A stretch of 64,000 nt of DNA from DASQHW01 sp038238245. Lineage in GTDB: Bacteria; Actinomycetota; Acidimicrobiia; IMCC26256; PALSA-610. A program made the translations under genes and the position numbers. The stretch spans positions 214,611 through 278,610 of the forward strand of contig JBBRXX010000001.1 of the NCBI GenBank assembly GCA_038238245.1, written 5' to 3'. Shown in pieces: positions 16,471 to 24,355 of this stretch (positions are counted from its first letter, which is position 1; the number at the start of each line of letters is the position of its first letter). The notes below the pieces were generated by a model, which worked only from the letters and a program-made list of their open reading frames with translations, searched no databases and was not told the DNA's origin.

Positions 16471-18204
16471 TTGCTCACTACTCCGCCCCGGCGCCTGTTC
16501 TTGCTCGCAGCTCTGGCTGCCGTCATCGGCCTTGTCGGTGGCGCCGCGGCTTATGTTCTCGTCCACTTGATCGCGTTGATCACGAACCTTGCGTTTTTCC
16601 ACCGGGTCGACTGGACTCTGCCGTCGTTCACGCACCTGCATCGCAGCCCGTTGGTTTTGGTTGTCGCCGTGGCTGGTGGGCTGATCGTCGGCGCACTGGC
16701 CGAGTGGGCGCCGATCATTCGCGGGCACGGCATCCCGGAGGCGATGGAGGCGGTGCTCACGAAGCAGAGTCGCATCGCACCCCGAACCGCGCTCGCGAAG
16801 CCGTTGTCGGCCGCAATCGCGATCGGCAGCGGTGGGCCGTTCGGGGCGGAGGGACCGATCATCGTGACCGGCGGTGCGATCGGGAGCCTGCTCGGCCAGG
16901 TCGTTCCCATGTCGCCGAGCGAGCGCAAGATCTTGTTGGCTTCGGGCGCGGCAGCGGGCATGGCCGCCACGTTCGGCGCGCCGTTGGCGGCGGTCGTACT
17001 GGCCATCGAACTCTTGTTGTTCGAGTTCTCCACTCGAGCGTTGATCCCCCTGGTGATCGCGACGAGTGTCGCCGGCGGCATGCACACCGCGCTGTTCGGA
17101 TCGAACCCCTTGTTCGCCGTTCCCGCGCACCATTTCGCGGGACTCTCGCAACTTCCGTTGTACGTGCCACTCGGTCTCGCGTGCGGCGCGCTCGCGATCA
17201 TCATCAACAAGGGCCTGTTCGCGATCGAGGACGGGTTCCGGCGTCTGCCGATCAATCAGTTCTGGTGGCCGGCAATCGGTGCGGCCGGCTTTGCGAGCGT
17301 CGGCCTCGTCGTGCCACGCGTGCTCGGCGTCGGCTACGACCAGATCAGCGAAGTGCTTGCCGCCAAGCTCGCAGTCGGGACGCTGGCCGTTCTCGCGATC
17401 GCGAAGCTTCTCGCTTGGTGGATCGCGCTCGCATCAGGCACGTCGGGCGGGACGTTGGCACCGATCCTGCTCATCAGCGGTTCGTTTGGCGCGCTGCTTG
17501 GACACGCAGCCGCGAACATTCCCGGAGTGCATATCTCGCCGGGCGCCTTCGCGCTCGTGGCGATGGCGGCGACCTTCGGGGCTGCGACGCGCGCGACGTT
17601 CACTTCGATCGTGTTCATGTTCGAGCTCACGCGTGATTACAACGCGATCTTGCCGCTCATGCTCGCGACGGTCATCGCGAGTCTCGTCGCGATCACCTTC
17701 ATGCGAGACAGCATCATGACCGAGAAGCTCACCCGACGCGGCCTGCGGGTGCCGTCGGACTACCACGCCGACGTTCTGCGCACCACCACGGTCGAGGAGG
17801 TCATGACCACTTCCGTCGAAACCGTGCACCGCGGCATGTCGGTCGCCGAAGTCGCCGAACGATTTCAGGGCGGCGGCCATAGTGCTTATCCGATTGTGAA
17901 CGACGCCGGCGACTGCGTCGGCATCATCAGCCGCGGTGATTTGCTGCGCGAGCCCGAAGGTTGGACCGACGAAAGTCGAGTGGGGGAGGCCGCCGCCCGC
18001 GACGTCGTCTCCGTTGCTTCTACCGAAACGGTAAGCGAGGCGCTACTGCGGATGCTCCAGGAGGACGTCGAGCACCTGCCCGTCATCGATGACGACCGAC
18101 TCGTCGGTATCTGTACGCGCACGGACATCATGCGGGCACGACAGACGCAATGGACCCACGAGCAGACCGAACCCGGCTGGCGGCCACGTCGGAGGAACCA
18201 ATAG
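16471..18204 (+). CDS. ClC-type chloride channel/antiporter with tandem CBS domains
   Basis: A 577-residue protein with about ten membrane helices in the first 420 residues, then two CBS domains (about 440-495 and 505-560). The ClC filter region reads GSGGPFGAEGPI; the usual GSGIP is changed but GxEGP is kept. Later blocks include SGTSGGTLAPILLISG and AAMAATFGAATRA. A Glu in GAEGP suggests gated Cl-/H+ exchange. The TTG at 16471 has no ribosome binding site, so the start is tentative. The divergent MarR gene is the likely regulator. Confidence 0.88.
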   Translation: MLTTPPRRLFLLAALAAVIGLVGGAAAYVLVHLIALITNLAFFHRVDWTLPSFTHLHRSPLVLVVAVAGGLIVGALAEWAPIIRGHGIPEAMEAVLTKQSRIAPRTALAKPLSAAIAIGSGGPFGAEGPIIVTGGAIGSLLGQVVPMSPSERKILLASGAAAGMAATFGAPLAAVVLAIELLLFEFSTRALIPLVIATSVAGGMHTALFGSNPLFAVPAHHFAGLSQLPLYVPLGLACGALAIIINKGLFAIEDGFRRLPINQFWWPAIGAAGFASVGLVVPRVLGVGYDQISEVLAAKLAVGTLAVLAIAKLLAWWIALASGTSGGTLAPILLISGSFGALLGHAAANIPGVHISPGAFALVAMAATFGAATRATFTSIVFMFELTRDYNAILPLMLATVIASLVAITFMRDSIMTEKLTRRGLRVPSDYHADVLRTTTVEEVMTTSVETVHRGMSVAEVAERFQGGGHSAYPIVNDAGDCVGIISRGDLLREPEGWTDESRVGEAAARDVVSVASTETVSEALLRMLQEDVEHLPVIDDDRLVGICTRTDIMRARQTQWTHEQTEPGWRPRRRNQ

Positions 18205-18283
18205 TCGCTACGACCAGCAGCCGTTGAACGTCGCCGTGGCGATCACGGAGTGATTCAGGGTGACCTCTCAGCGCGACGCCGAT

Positions 18284-19036
18284 TCACGTGACTCCGTTCT
18301 CGGGGCCACCGCGCGCTGCCGGGTCTTGTTTGTAAAAGTTGCGCATTGCCTCGTAGAGGTTCGGTTCGTGACGCTCCAGTGCGACCGGCACGTCGAAGAA
18401 GGCCTCGGTCGCGACGGCGAAGAACTCGGAGGGGTTCGTGGCGCCATAGGGCTGAAGCGGCGGACGATCGACGCCCGCACGTAGCGCCGTGAACGCCTCC
18501 GTACAAACCTCGACCCACCGAGCGAGGTCGCCACGGTCCAATGGTGGTGTGCCGTCGACGATGTTGTCGAGCATGTCAATCTTGTGCGCGAACTCGTGGT
18601 ACACGACGTTGTGGCCGCGCCCGGGATGCCGCGCCGCGTCGTCGGCTTCATCCCACGCGAGGAGTACAGGGCCTCGATTGTCGTGCGCTTCGCCGACCAC
18701 GGGGACAATGCCGTCCGTGACGGTCCCTTCCGCAGGACCGCCATAAACCCCGCGCGATTGCATTGCGGTTGGATACACGATGATTGCGCTGACCTGTCGG
18801 TACTCGTCGACGCTCAGGCCAAGGACGAGAAGCGCGGCCTGTGCGGCAATCGTCACACGGATCTCATCGGTGAGTGCGAATCCTCGCGCCGCCTCCCAAT
18901 GCTTATGCCGGAGCAGCCAATCACTGGTCCCTTCGATGAGCTCCCGTTCGCCGCCGTCCAACAGACTCCACATTGCGACATGGTCGGCGACGATGTCGGC
19001 CCAGTCGTCGGGCAACCCCTTCCGCCGTCGCAACAT
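18284..19036 (-). CDS. MtfA-like zinc metallopeptidase
   Basis: A 250-residue cytoplasmic protein of the MtfA/DUF980 group. The zinc motif HEFAHKIDMLD is near residue 147, the third ligand helix is NPSEFFAVATEAFFDVP, and the conserved SAIIVYP and SRGVYGG blocks precede it. In E. coli the family interacts with the Mlc repressor and has aminopeptidase activity. Here the role is unknown. The start is the ATG at 19036; no clear ribosome binding site. Confidence 0.85.
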   Translation of the reverse strand: MLRRRKGLPDDWADIVADHVAMWSLLDGGERELIEGTSDWLLRHKHWEAARGFALTDEIRVTIAAQAALLVLGLSVDEYRQVSAIIVYPTAMQSRGVYGGPAEGTVTDGIVPVVGEAHDNRGPVLLAWDEADDAARHPGRGHNVVYHEFAHKIDMLDNIVDGTPPLDRGDLARWVEVCTEAFTALRAGVDRPPLQPYGATNPSEFFAVATEAFFDVPVALERHEPNLYEAMRNFYKQDPAARGGPENGVT

Positions 19037-19376
19037 GGCGTGCAGTCGAGCACCATTGTCCGGTTCACCGCCAAGCGAGCGTTGTTCCGGTCGACGGCGG
19101 ACGCGCGCGGGTGGTCAGGCGCAGGGAATGGTGAGCGTCCAGGCCTCGTGCTCCACGAGGCGAGCCTTCGCGACTACGCAAACGCGCCCTAATCGATCGG
19201 ATGACCGTCGAAGAGATGGCGATCGGGGTACTCGATCGCAGCATTCGTTTCGACCCGGACTCGTCGGCCTGACGGTCCGGCATGCGCGTCCTGTCATGAA
19301 ATAGGTGACCGTCGTTCCGGGTATTGGTCGACAAGCCGCGACTACACGAAGTAGCCGAATCTGGGTTCGAAGCAGT
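19037..19376. other. Gene-free gap of 340 bases
   Basis: No convincing gene, RNA or repeat was seen between the MtfA-like gene and the adenylate kinase fragment. Several short frames are open in both directions, including one of about 23 codons at 19201, but none has recognisable protein character. Given the gene fragments just downstream, this may be decayed coding sequence. Confidence 0.5.
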
Positions 19377-19830
19377 TCAGAGGTATGTGCACAGACTGTG
19401 TGACACGAGGTGGCCCGCGATTCTTGCGGTGACATCGCGCTCGGGCGCGTTCGCATCGATGTGCGCGAGAAGACCACGACTGGCATACCAGTCAAGCACG
19501 GGTCTCGTGTCGCGGTGGTAGGTCAACATGCGCTCTGCGATGGCGTCCGGATCAGCGTCGTCGGCGCGGTTGCGGCCGGCCGGCTGCGAGCGAGGCCCGT
19601 ACACGCGCGCCGAGCGCGGTACCGGCCTCGACCTCTTGACGCAAGGCGTCACCAATCGAGACGTGCGCGATGCCGATTTGCTCGGCGAGTTGGGTGCACT
19701 GCGTGCCCTTACCGGCACCCGGCGGTCCGGCGAGCACGACGAGGGGAGGGCCCGGGAACCCACTCGTCCTATCGGGTTGTCGCGGTGGTCGCTTCTGGCT
19801 CGACAGTGCGCTACTCATCTGCCGCACCAA
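19377..19830 (-). pseudogene. adk: Adenylate kinase remnant with internal deletion and frameshift
   Basis: The N-terminal piece (19830 to about 19576) has a Walker A AGPPGAGKGTQCTQLAEQ and the AMP-site start HVSIGDALRQEVEAGTALGARV. The C-terminal piece (about 19568 to 19377), in another frame, reads RADDADPDAIAERML, TRPVLDWYASRGLLAHID, typical of the last third of adenylate kinase. The LID and central CORE, roughly 75-85 residues, are missing and the join is out of frame. It cannot make an active kinase. An intact adk must exist elsewhere, so this was a paralogue. Confidence 0.8.
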
Positions 19831-20041
19831 TGATCACAGTACCGAAGAACCGAATCCATCCGACGGGCATGTGCGCGCCTCGTTGGCCGGGGGGAGGCGG
19901 ATGACCAGGTCGGAACCGGTGTGTAGGACCCCGGCATGAACCAAACGCCGCTCCAACTGGAGAACTCGCGAAAGCTATACCCAATGAAGCAGTGCTAGCT
20001 GAGCTGCGCGGGACCGAGAGGCACGACGCAGTTCGGCTCGC

Positions 20042-20170
20042 GTGCTCGACACTGACGCTCCTGCCAGAGCGATCCTGCTCGGTGGCGTCCTCTTCGAGAC
20101 GCCCATCCTCATGTCGTGGAACGTCGTCGCCCGCACCACCCAAGAGGTTGACGCCGCCAGACGGGTGGAG
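20042..20170 (+). pseudogene. Pirin C-terminal fragment
   Basis: A GTG-initiated stretch reads DAPARAILLGGVLFETP then ILMSWNVVARTTQEVDAAR. This matches the C-terminal cupin end of pirin-family proteins (LLLGGxPFxEPIVMWWNFVxR...EI..AR). The preceding 200 or so residues are absent and the frame drifts after about 20165, where a neighbouring frame reads QNGNGFG then stops. It is a gene remnant, not a functional pirin. Confidence 0.65.
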
Positions 20171-20399
20171 GTCAGAACGGCAACGGTTTTGGCTAGGTCG
20201 CCTCAAGGTCGGATCGCATCCCTAAAGCAGCACCGTCGAGGTACGGGAAAGGTGGCGCAGAAGGCGGATGAACGGCGCTGTCGAGCGCCGTCTGGTGTCT
20301 CTACGATGCGTGAAGGTTCCATGCCAGAGTGGAGCGTCGGCGCTCGGAGCCGCGAAGATCACATCGCAGGCGCTTACCTGATGGGACACGAGGTCTGCA

Positions 20400-20783
20400 T
20401 TGACCGACATCATCGAGACTGCACTGCCTGGAGTTGGAGTGCGGAACGAATTCGCATCGTCGACCGGCCAGCGTGTCGCAGTGATCTCGCATCGAAACGG
20501 GCATCGCGAGATCTCGGTATTCCGACGCGAGGATCCCGACGCGTGCATCAACGTTCTCAGTCTCGACGCAGACGACGCGGCCGCACTAGGTACCGTTCTG
20601 GGCGCGCCGCAACTGGCTGCGACATTCGCGACGATGCAGCAGCTCGAGGGTCTCGCGATCGAATGGCTGACTGTCACCGAGGCGTCTCCCGCCGTCCATG
20701 CGACCATCGCCGACGGCCAGTATCGCACGCGCACTGGTGCCTCGATTGTTGCGGTCGTCCGAGGACCGAGCGCATTCACATAG
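20400..20783 (+). pseudogene. KhtT/TrkA-C-like cation antiporter regulatory subunit, C-terminally truncated
   Basis: A 127-codon frame from TTG 20400. It begins IIETALPGVGVRNEFASSTGQRVAVISHRNG, the usual N-terminal domain of KhtT-type regulatory subunits, and enters a TrkA-C domain at ATIADGQYRTRTGASIVAVVRG. The domain normally continues for another 25-30 residues, but here homology ends at about 20765 where an unrelated fragment begins. The tail GPSAFT is read-through. The N-terminal domain could still be made, but the ligand-binding RCK-C domain is incomplete. Confidence 0.6.
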
Positions 20784-20899
20784 ACGGCATGGGAACCTGC
20801 CCGACGCCCGCGGGCGACACGAACGGCGACGGTGTGGTCAACACCACCGAAGGCGCGCCGTCCTATGGACCGATCGGCACGACGCTGTCAGGCTCGTAA
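20771..20899 (+). pseudogene. CHRD-like extracellular protein fragment
   Basis: One frame reads HIDGMGTCPTPAGDTNGDG then VVNTTEGAPSYGPIGTTL and stops at 20899. This resembles the central segment of secreted CHRD/superoxide-dismutase-like proteins that have a Cys-Pro and DxNxDG calcium loop. No start or signal peptide is attached; it is fused directly after the KhtT fragment. It is about 40 residues of what should be a protein of 150-200 or more. Confidence 0.55.
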
Positions 20900-20973
20900 C
20901 CTGCGGCGGCGCGTTCGACGCATTCACACGTCACTACCTCTCGAACATTGTCGCGTTCGGACAGCTCGCCTGA
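20881..20973 (+). pseudogene. Class F sortase C-terminal fragment
   Basis: In a third frame the sequence reads RLVTCGGAFDAFTRHYLSNI then VAFG to a stop at 20973. The LVTCGG-F-D...Y..N.V pattern is the catalytic cysteine end of actinobacterial class F sortases. Everything upstream, including the catalytic His, is missing. It abuts the CHRD-like fragment almost base to base, which implies a deletion joined the two. Confidence 0.6.
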
Positions 20974-21010
20974 ACTGCCGAGCCACATTCACGCTTGGAA
21001 CGGAGAAGAA

Positions 21011-21616
21011 ATGACCCTTACGGCATTCGCGCTCAACTGCTCGCTCAAATCGTCGACTGAGACTTCGAGCACCGACAAATTGATCAGCGAGGTACTCGCC
21101 GCGCTCGCCGAACACGGCGTCGAATCCACCGGCACGGTACGGATAGCCGATCGCAACGTCCGGCCGGGAGTCTCCTCCGACGAAGGCGACGGCGACGAGT
21201 GGCCCGCGTTACGTCAGCAGATCCTCAACGCCGACATTTTCGTACTCGGCACACCGATCTGGATGGGCCACCCGTCGAGCTACGCGCAACGGGTGCTGGA
21301 ACGCCTCGACGCGTTCCTCGGCGAGACCGACGCCACCGGCCGCATGGTGTCGCTCGACCGAGTGGCGATCGTCGCCGTCGTCGGCAACGAAGACGGCGCG
21401 CACCACGTCGCCGCCGAGCTGTTCCAAGGGCTCAGCGACGTCGGATTCACCATCGCAGCCGGCGGCATGACTTACTGGGTCGGCGAGGCGATGCACAAGA
21501 CCGACTACAAAGACCTCCCATCAGGCAGCGAGAAGACCGGTCACGCCACCAAGGCGACAGCGGCGAACGCCGCCCACCTGGCGAGGTTGCTGTCCGAAGC
21601 CCCCTACCCGAGCTGA
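21011..21616 (+). CDS. NAD(P)H-dependent FMN reductase / flavodoxin-fold protein
   Basis: A 201-residue flavodoxin-like protein. The phosphate-binding loop region is NCSLKSSTETSSTDKL and the FMN-ring segment is FVLGTPIWMGHPSSYAQRVLERLDA. Later segments (VAIVAVVGNEDGAHH) complete the fold. It would reduce flavins or quinones using NAD(P)H. The ATG at 21011 follows GGAGAAGAA. It lies just upstream of poxB in the same direction, so electron transfer to quinones could be a shared theme (inference). Confidence 0.85.
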   Translation: MTLTAFALNCSLKSSTETSSTDKLISEVLAALAEHGVESTGTVRIADRNVRPGVSSDEGDGDEWPALRQQILNADIFVLGTPIWMGHPSSYAQRVLERLDAFLGETDATGRMVSLDRVAIVAVVGNEDGAHHVAAELFQGLSDVGFTIAAGGMTYWVGEAMHKTDYKDLPSGSEKTGHATKATAANAAHLARLLSEAPYPS

Positions 21617-21686
21617 GGACGGACAATCTGATGAGTAACCGGGACGCGTCACACCCGACGGCACTGCTCGGAAATGCCGACGCGCC

Positions 21687-23423
21687 ATGAGCGCCACGGT
21701 AAGCGACGTGATTGTCGGCGCACTGGTCGCGGAAGGCGTATCGCAGGTATTCGGCGTTGTGGGCGATGCACTCAACCCCTTCACCGATTCGATCCGACGT
21801 ACAGATGGCATCGATTGGATCGGTGTCCGCCACGAGGAGGTAGGCGCCTTCGCAGCCGGAGCGCAAGCCCAGCTCTCGGGAACGCTGGGCGTGTGCGCCG
21901 GGACGGTCGGTCCGGGATCCATTCATCTGCTCAACGGTCTGTACGACGCAGCGAAGAGTCACGCGCCCGTCCTCGCCATTGCGGGCCAGGTCCCGTTGGC
22001 CGAACTCGGGTCCAACTACTTCCAGGAGATCAACAACGACCGCCTCTTCGACGACGTCGCTGTCTTCTCACACACCATCACGAGCCCGAGCCAGATCCCA
22101 CGCGTCGTGGAACAAGCAATCGAAACCGCGCTCGCCCGGCGCGGCGTCTCAGTGCTGACACTTCCAGGCGACGTGGGCGCTGCATCCGTCGCCGGCGACG
22201 GTCGCGCGGTCCACGTCACCAAACCGAGCTCCGTCGGTCTCCCAGATCACGCGCTGATCGATCAACTGGCCGCGCTGCTCGCGCAACACGACAAAGTGAC
22301 GATCCTCGCGGGCATCGGGGCACGTCACGCGAGAACCGAGCTTCTGGAACTTGCCACTCGGCTCAACGCGCCAATCGTCGCGACGCTCAAAGCCAAAGAG
22401 TTCCTCGATTGGGACAACCCCTTCGACCTCGGTCAGAGCGGACTCATCGGAAACCCCGCCGCCGCCCAGGCGCTGCGGAACGCGCAGCTGCTGCTGATGG
22501 TCGGAACCGACTTCCCGTACAGCGACTACTACCCGACATCGGCGACCGTCGTACAAATCGACGCCAACGCCGCGCACATCGGAAGGCGCACGTCCGTCGA
22601 TCTCGGAGTGGTGGGCGACACGGCCGCGGCACTTCGCGCGGTCCTCGCGGTCGTACCTCCGAAAGACGATAAGAGCTTCCTCGACGGACTCCTCGCACGA
22701 CACGACCATTGGACCAAGCGTCAGGCTCGACTCATCGATCCGAGCTACGACACGACGAGGCTCGGCAAGGCGCAGCGTGTCCTCGACAACCCCGAGCGTC
22801 GGATCCGGCCCGAGGCGGTCGCCGCCGCGGTCAATCATCTCGCCGCCGACGACGCGATCTACACCACCGACACCGGCATGTCGACGGTGTGGCTCTCCCG
22901 CTTCGTACGGTTCCGCGAGGGCCAGCGGTTGCTCGGCTCATTCAATCTGGGCTCCATGGCGAACGCGTTGCCGCAGGCGATCGGCGCGCAAGCGCTATAC
23001 CCGGAACGACAGGTGATCTCCTTCAGCGGCGACGGCGGCGTCACCATGCTGCTCGGCGACCTGCTCACCCTGATCGCCTACGACCTCCCAGTGAAAGTGA
23101 TCGTCTTCGACAACGGCCGGCTCGGCATGGTGAAGCTCGAGATGGAACAAGCTGGCCTACCCGAATACGGGACCGTCCTACGCAACCCGGATCTGGCTGC
23201 CGTGGCCAATGCGGTCGGGCTCACCGGCATCCGCATCGATGACCCCGCACATCTCGCCGACGGCCTTGCCCGCGCCTTCAACACACCCGGCGCCGTCCTC
23301 GTCGACATCCTTACCAACCCAAACGAAATCGCGCTACCACCCAGCCCCACTCCCAGCGACGCGTGGGGCTTCGCCATCGCCAAGATCAAAGAATCGCTAC
23401 GAAGCCGAGACGACGACGACTGA
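21687..23423 (+). CDS. poxB: Pyruvate dehydrogenase (quinone) / pyruvate oxidase-like ThDP enzyme
   Basis: A 578-residue ThDP enzyme of the PoxB group that would convert pyruvate to acetate and CO2 while feeding electrons to quinone. The catalytic Glu lies in RHEEVGAFAAGA near residue 50. The central FAD/transhydrogenase-like domain is at about 190-330. The ThDP/Mg motif is FSGDGGVTMLLGDLLTL-IVFDNGRLG near 450-480. The ATG at 21687 was used. No membrane-binding C-terminal peptide like that of E. coli PoxB is evident. It is the last clearly chromosomal gene before the element-like region. Confidence 0.88.
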   Translation: MSATVSDVIVGALVAEGVSQVFGVVGDALNPFTDSIRRTDGIDWIGVRHEEVGAFAAGAQAQLSGTLGVCAGTVGPGSIHLLNGLYDAAKSHAPVLAIAGQVPLAELGSNYFQEINNDRLFDDVAVFSHTITSPSQIPRVVEQAIETALARRGVSVLTLPGDVGAASVAGDGRAVHVTKPSSVGLPDHALIDQLAALLAQHDKVTILAGIGARHARTELLELATRLNAPIVATLKAKEFLDWDNPFDLGQSGLIGNPAAAQALRNAQLLLMVGTDFPYSDYYPTSATVVQIDANAAHIGRRTSVDLGVVGDTAAALRAVLAVVPPKDDKSFLDGLLARHDHWTKRQARLIDPSYDTTRLGKAQRVLDNPERRIRPEAVAAAVNHLAADDAIYTTDTGMSTVWLSRFVRFREGQRLLGSFNLGSMANALPQAIGAQALYPERQVISFSGDGGVTMLLGDLLTLIAYDLPVKVIVFDNGRLGMVKLEMEQAGLPEYGTVLRNPDLAAVANAVGLTGIRIDDPAHLADGLARAFNTPGAVLVDILTNPNEIALPPSPTPSDAWGFAIAKIKESLRSRDDDD

Positions 23424-23647
23424 CGGCTCGTCCCGCGTGGTAGGAACTGAACCTCGCTCTCTTGGAGGCTCCGTTGCCCACGCGAAGCCGCGACACCGTG
23501 TGTGCCCTGCCCTGCCATGGTGACGCAAGGCGGTGGGCTGCCGCGCACGCCGCGGCCGGCCGGTGCCGGAGTCGTCGCCGAGCTTCTCGGCGAGTGCTGC
23601 GAGCAGGTTATCTGTGCAAGTCGCCCGCACGATCCGTCCGCGGGATG

Positions 23648-23695
23648 ACTCCCGTCACCGCTCCCGGAATTACTCCCGGAATCGCTCCTGCGCAA
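23648..23695. repeat. Four tandem 12-base repeats (RCTCCCGGAATY type)
   Basis: Successive units ACTCCCGTCACC, GCTCCCGGAATT, ACTCCCGGAATC and GCTCCTGCGCAA run head to tail. Two related units recur at 24006-24029. Both arrays are preceded by GATG. Iteron-like spacing and closeness to parB suggest a replication or partition locus, but this is an inference. Confidence 0.6.
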
Positions 23696-24005
23696 ACAGT
23701 CGCGCGCACATGCATTCGCGGTTTTGTTCACCGTGTGTTCGTCGAGGCAGCCCGCGGCGAGTTCGCCGAGGCGCCGATCCCCGCACTCGTTGAGTTCTGT
23801 GCTGCCCGCCGCCTCTTCACGTCAGCCTCACAGAGAGGGATGCGAGCGCGGTTACAAGCGGGCGGCGCGTCGCGTTGCCTCGCGAATTGATTCGAGTGAA
23901 AAGACCCTTCTGAAGCAACCAGTTGTGAGATAGACCGCGGCGCGCTCAGTCCCTTCGATCGTCGACATCTGCCACGGGAACCTCTGGTGACGTGCCGTGG
24001 AGATG

Positions 24006-24029
24006 ACTCCCGGGATCACTCCCGCCGGG
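24006..24029. repeat. Second copy of the 12-base repeat pair
   Basis: ACTCCCGGGATC and ACTCCCGCCGGG, related to the array at 23648. It begins with the same GATGACTCCCG string, about 360 bases further on. Confidence 0.55.
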
Positions 24030-24116
24030 TTCCGCTTGCGGAACCTGCAAGTGTGTCTACCCCTAGTTCGTGCATTGGTCAGGCGTTGAAGGTGGTGCTC
24101 GGCAGTCGTCGTTTTC

Positions 24117-24157
24117 GGGGGGCTGGGCGTTCTTGTTGGGGCGTTGGGGTTGGGGTG
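24117..24157 (+). other. G-run tract with G-quadruplex potential inside a GT-rich stretch
   Basis: The plus strand has runs of six, three, four, four and four G with loops of 2, 10, 4 and 2 bases. The surrounding 200 bases (about 24083-24290) are almost devoid of A and C. The minus-strand transcript from parB would be C-rich and G-poor here, which is the composition of a Rho utilisation site. Either reading fits a 3' processing or termination zone downstream of parB. Confidence 0.5.
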
Positions 24158-24304
24158 GCGTCGGTGAGTCGCTCGGTGTGGGTTGCGGTGTTGGCGCTGT
24201 TCGGTGTGGGGTTCGGTTGTCGGTCTGGTTGGTCGGTGACGCTTGGGGCTGCTGGTGGTGGCGGGGGACGGTGGGCGACGGCGCGCCGCCACGCGCAACG
24301 AAGA

Positions 24305-24324
24305 GCCCCCGCATCGGCGGGGGC
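24305..24324 (-). terminator. GC hairpin downstream of parB
   Basis: GCCCCCGC and GCGGGGGC form an eight-base stem around a four-base loop. On the minus strand it is followed by TCTTCGTTG, a partly T-rich tail. It lies about 30-80 bases after the parB stop (depending on frame) and probably ends that operon. Confidence 0.6.
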
Positions 24325-24355
24325 CCTCGGTGCACCAATTCGGAGGGAGGAACGA

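Larger units (their letters stand above)
23424..24355. other. Long low-gene region with short repeats, at the likely element boundary
   Basis: This stretch of about 930 bases has no gene I can defend. A plus-strand frame (ATG 23645 to 23890) encodes repeated TP-x-x-APGI residues simply because it crosses the 12-base repeats; its amino-acid content is unconvincing. The region contains 12-base direct repeats at 23648-23695 and 24006-24029, a G-run-rich, A/C-poor tract at about 24083-24290, and a GC hairpin at 24305. It separates poxB from parB and could hold an origin, partition sites or an integration junction. Confidence 0.5.

Noticed and set aside
19811..20206. 131-codon minus-strand frame across the pirin remnant
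   Set aside because: Composition is unlike a protein and it opposes the recognisable pirin fragment; treated as a shadow.
23645..23890. Possible gene with TP-x-x-APGI repeats
   Set aside because: The repeats come from the 12-base DNA repeats, no ribosome binding site precedes it, and the rest is low-quality coding sequence.
23424..24355. CRISPR array
   Set aside because: The repeats are 12 bases with no spacers and only four plus two units; not CRISPR.
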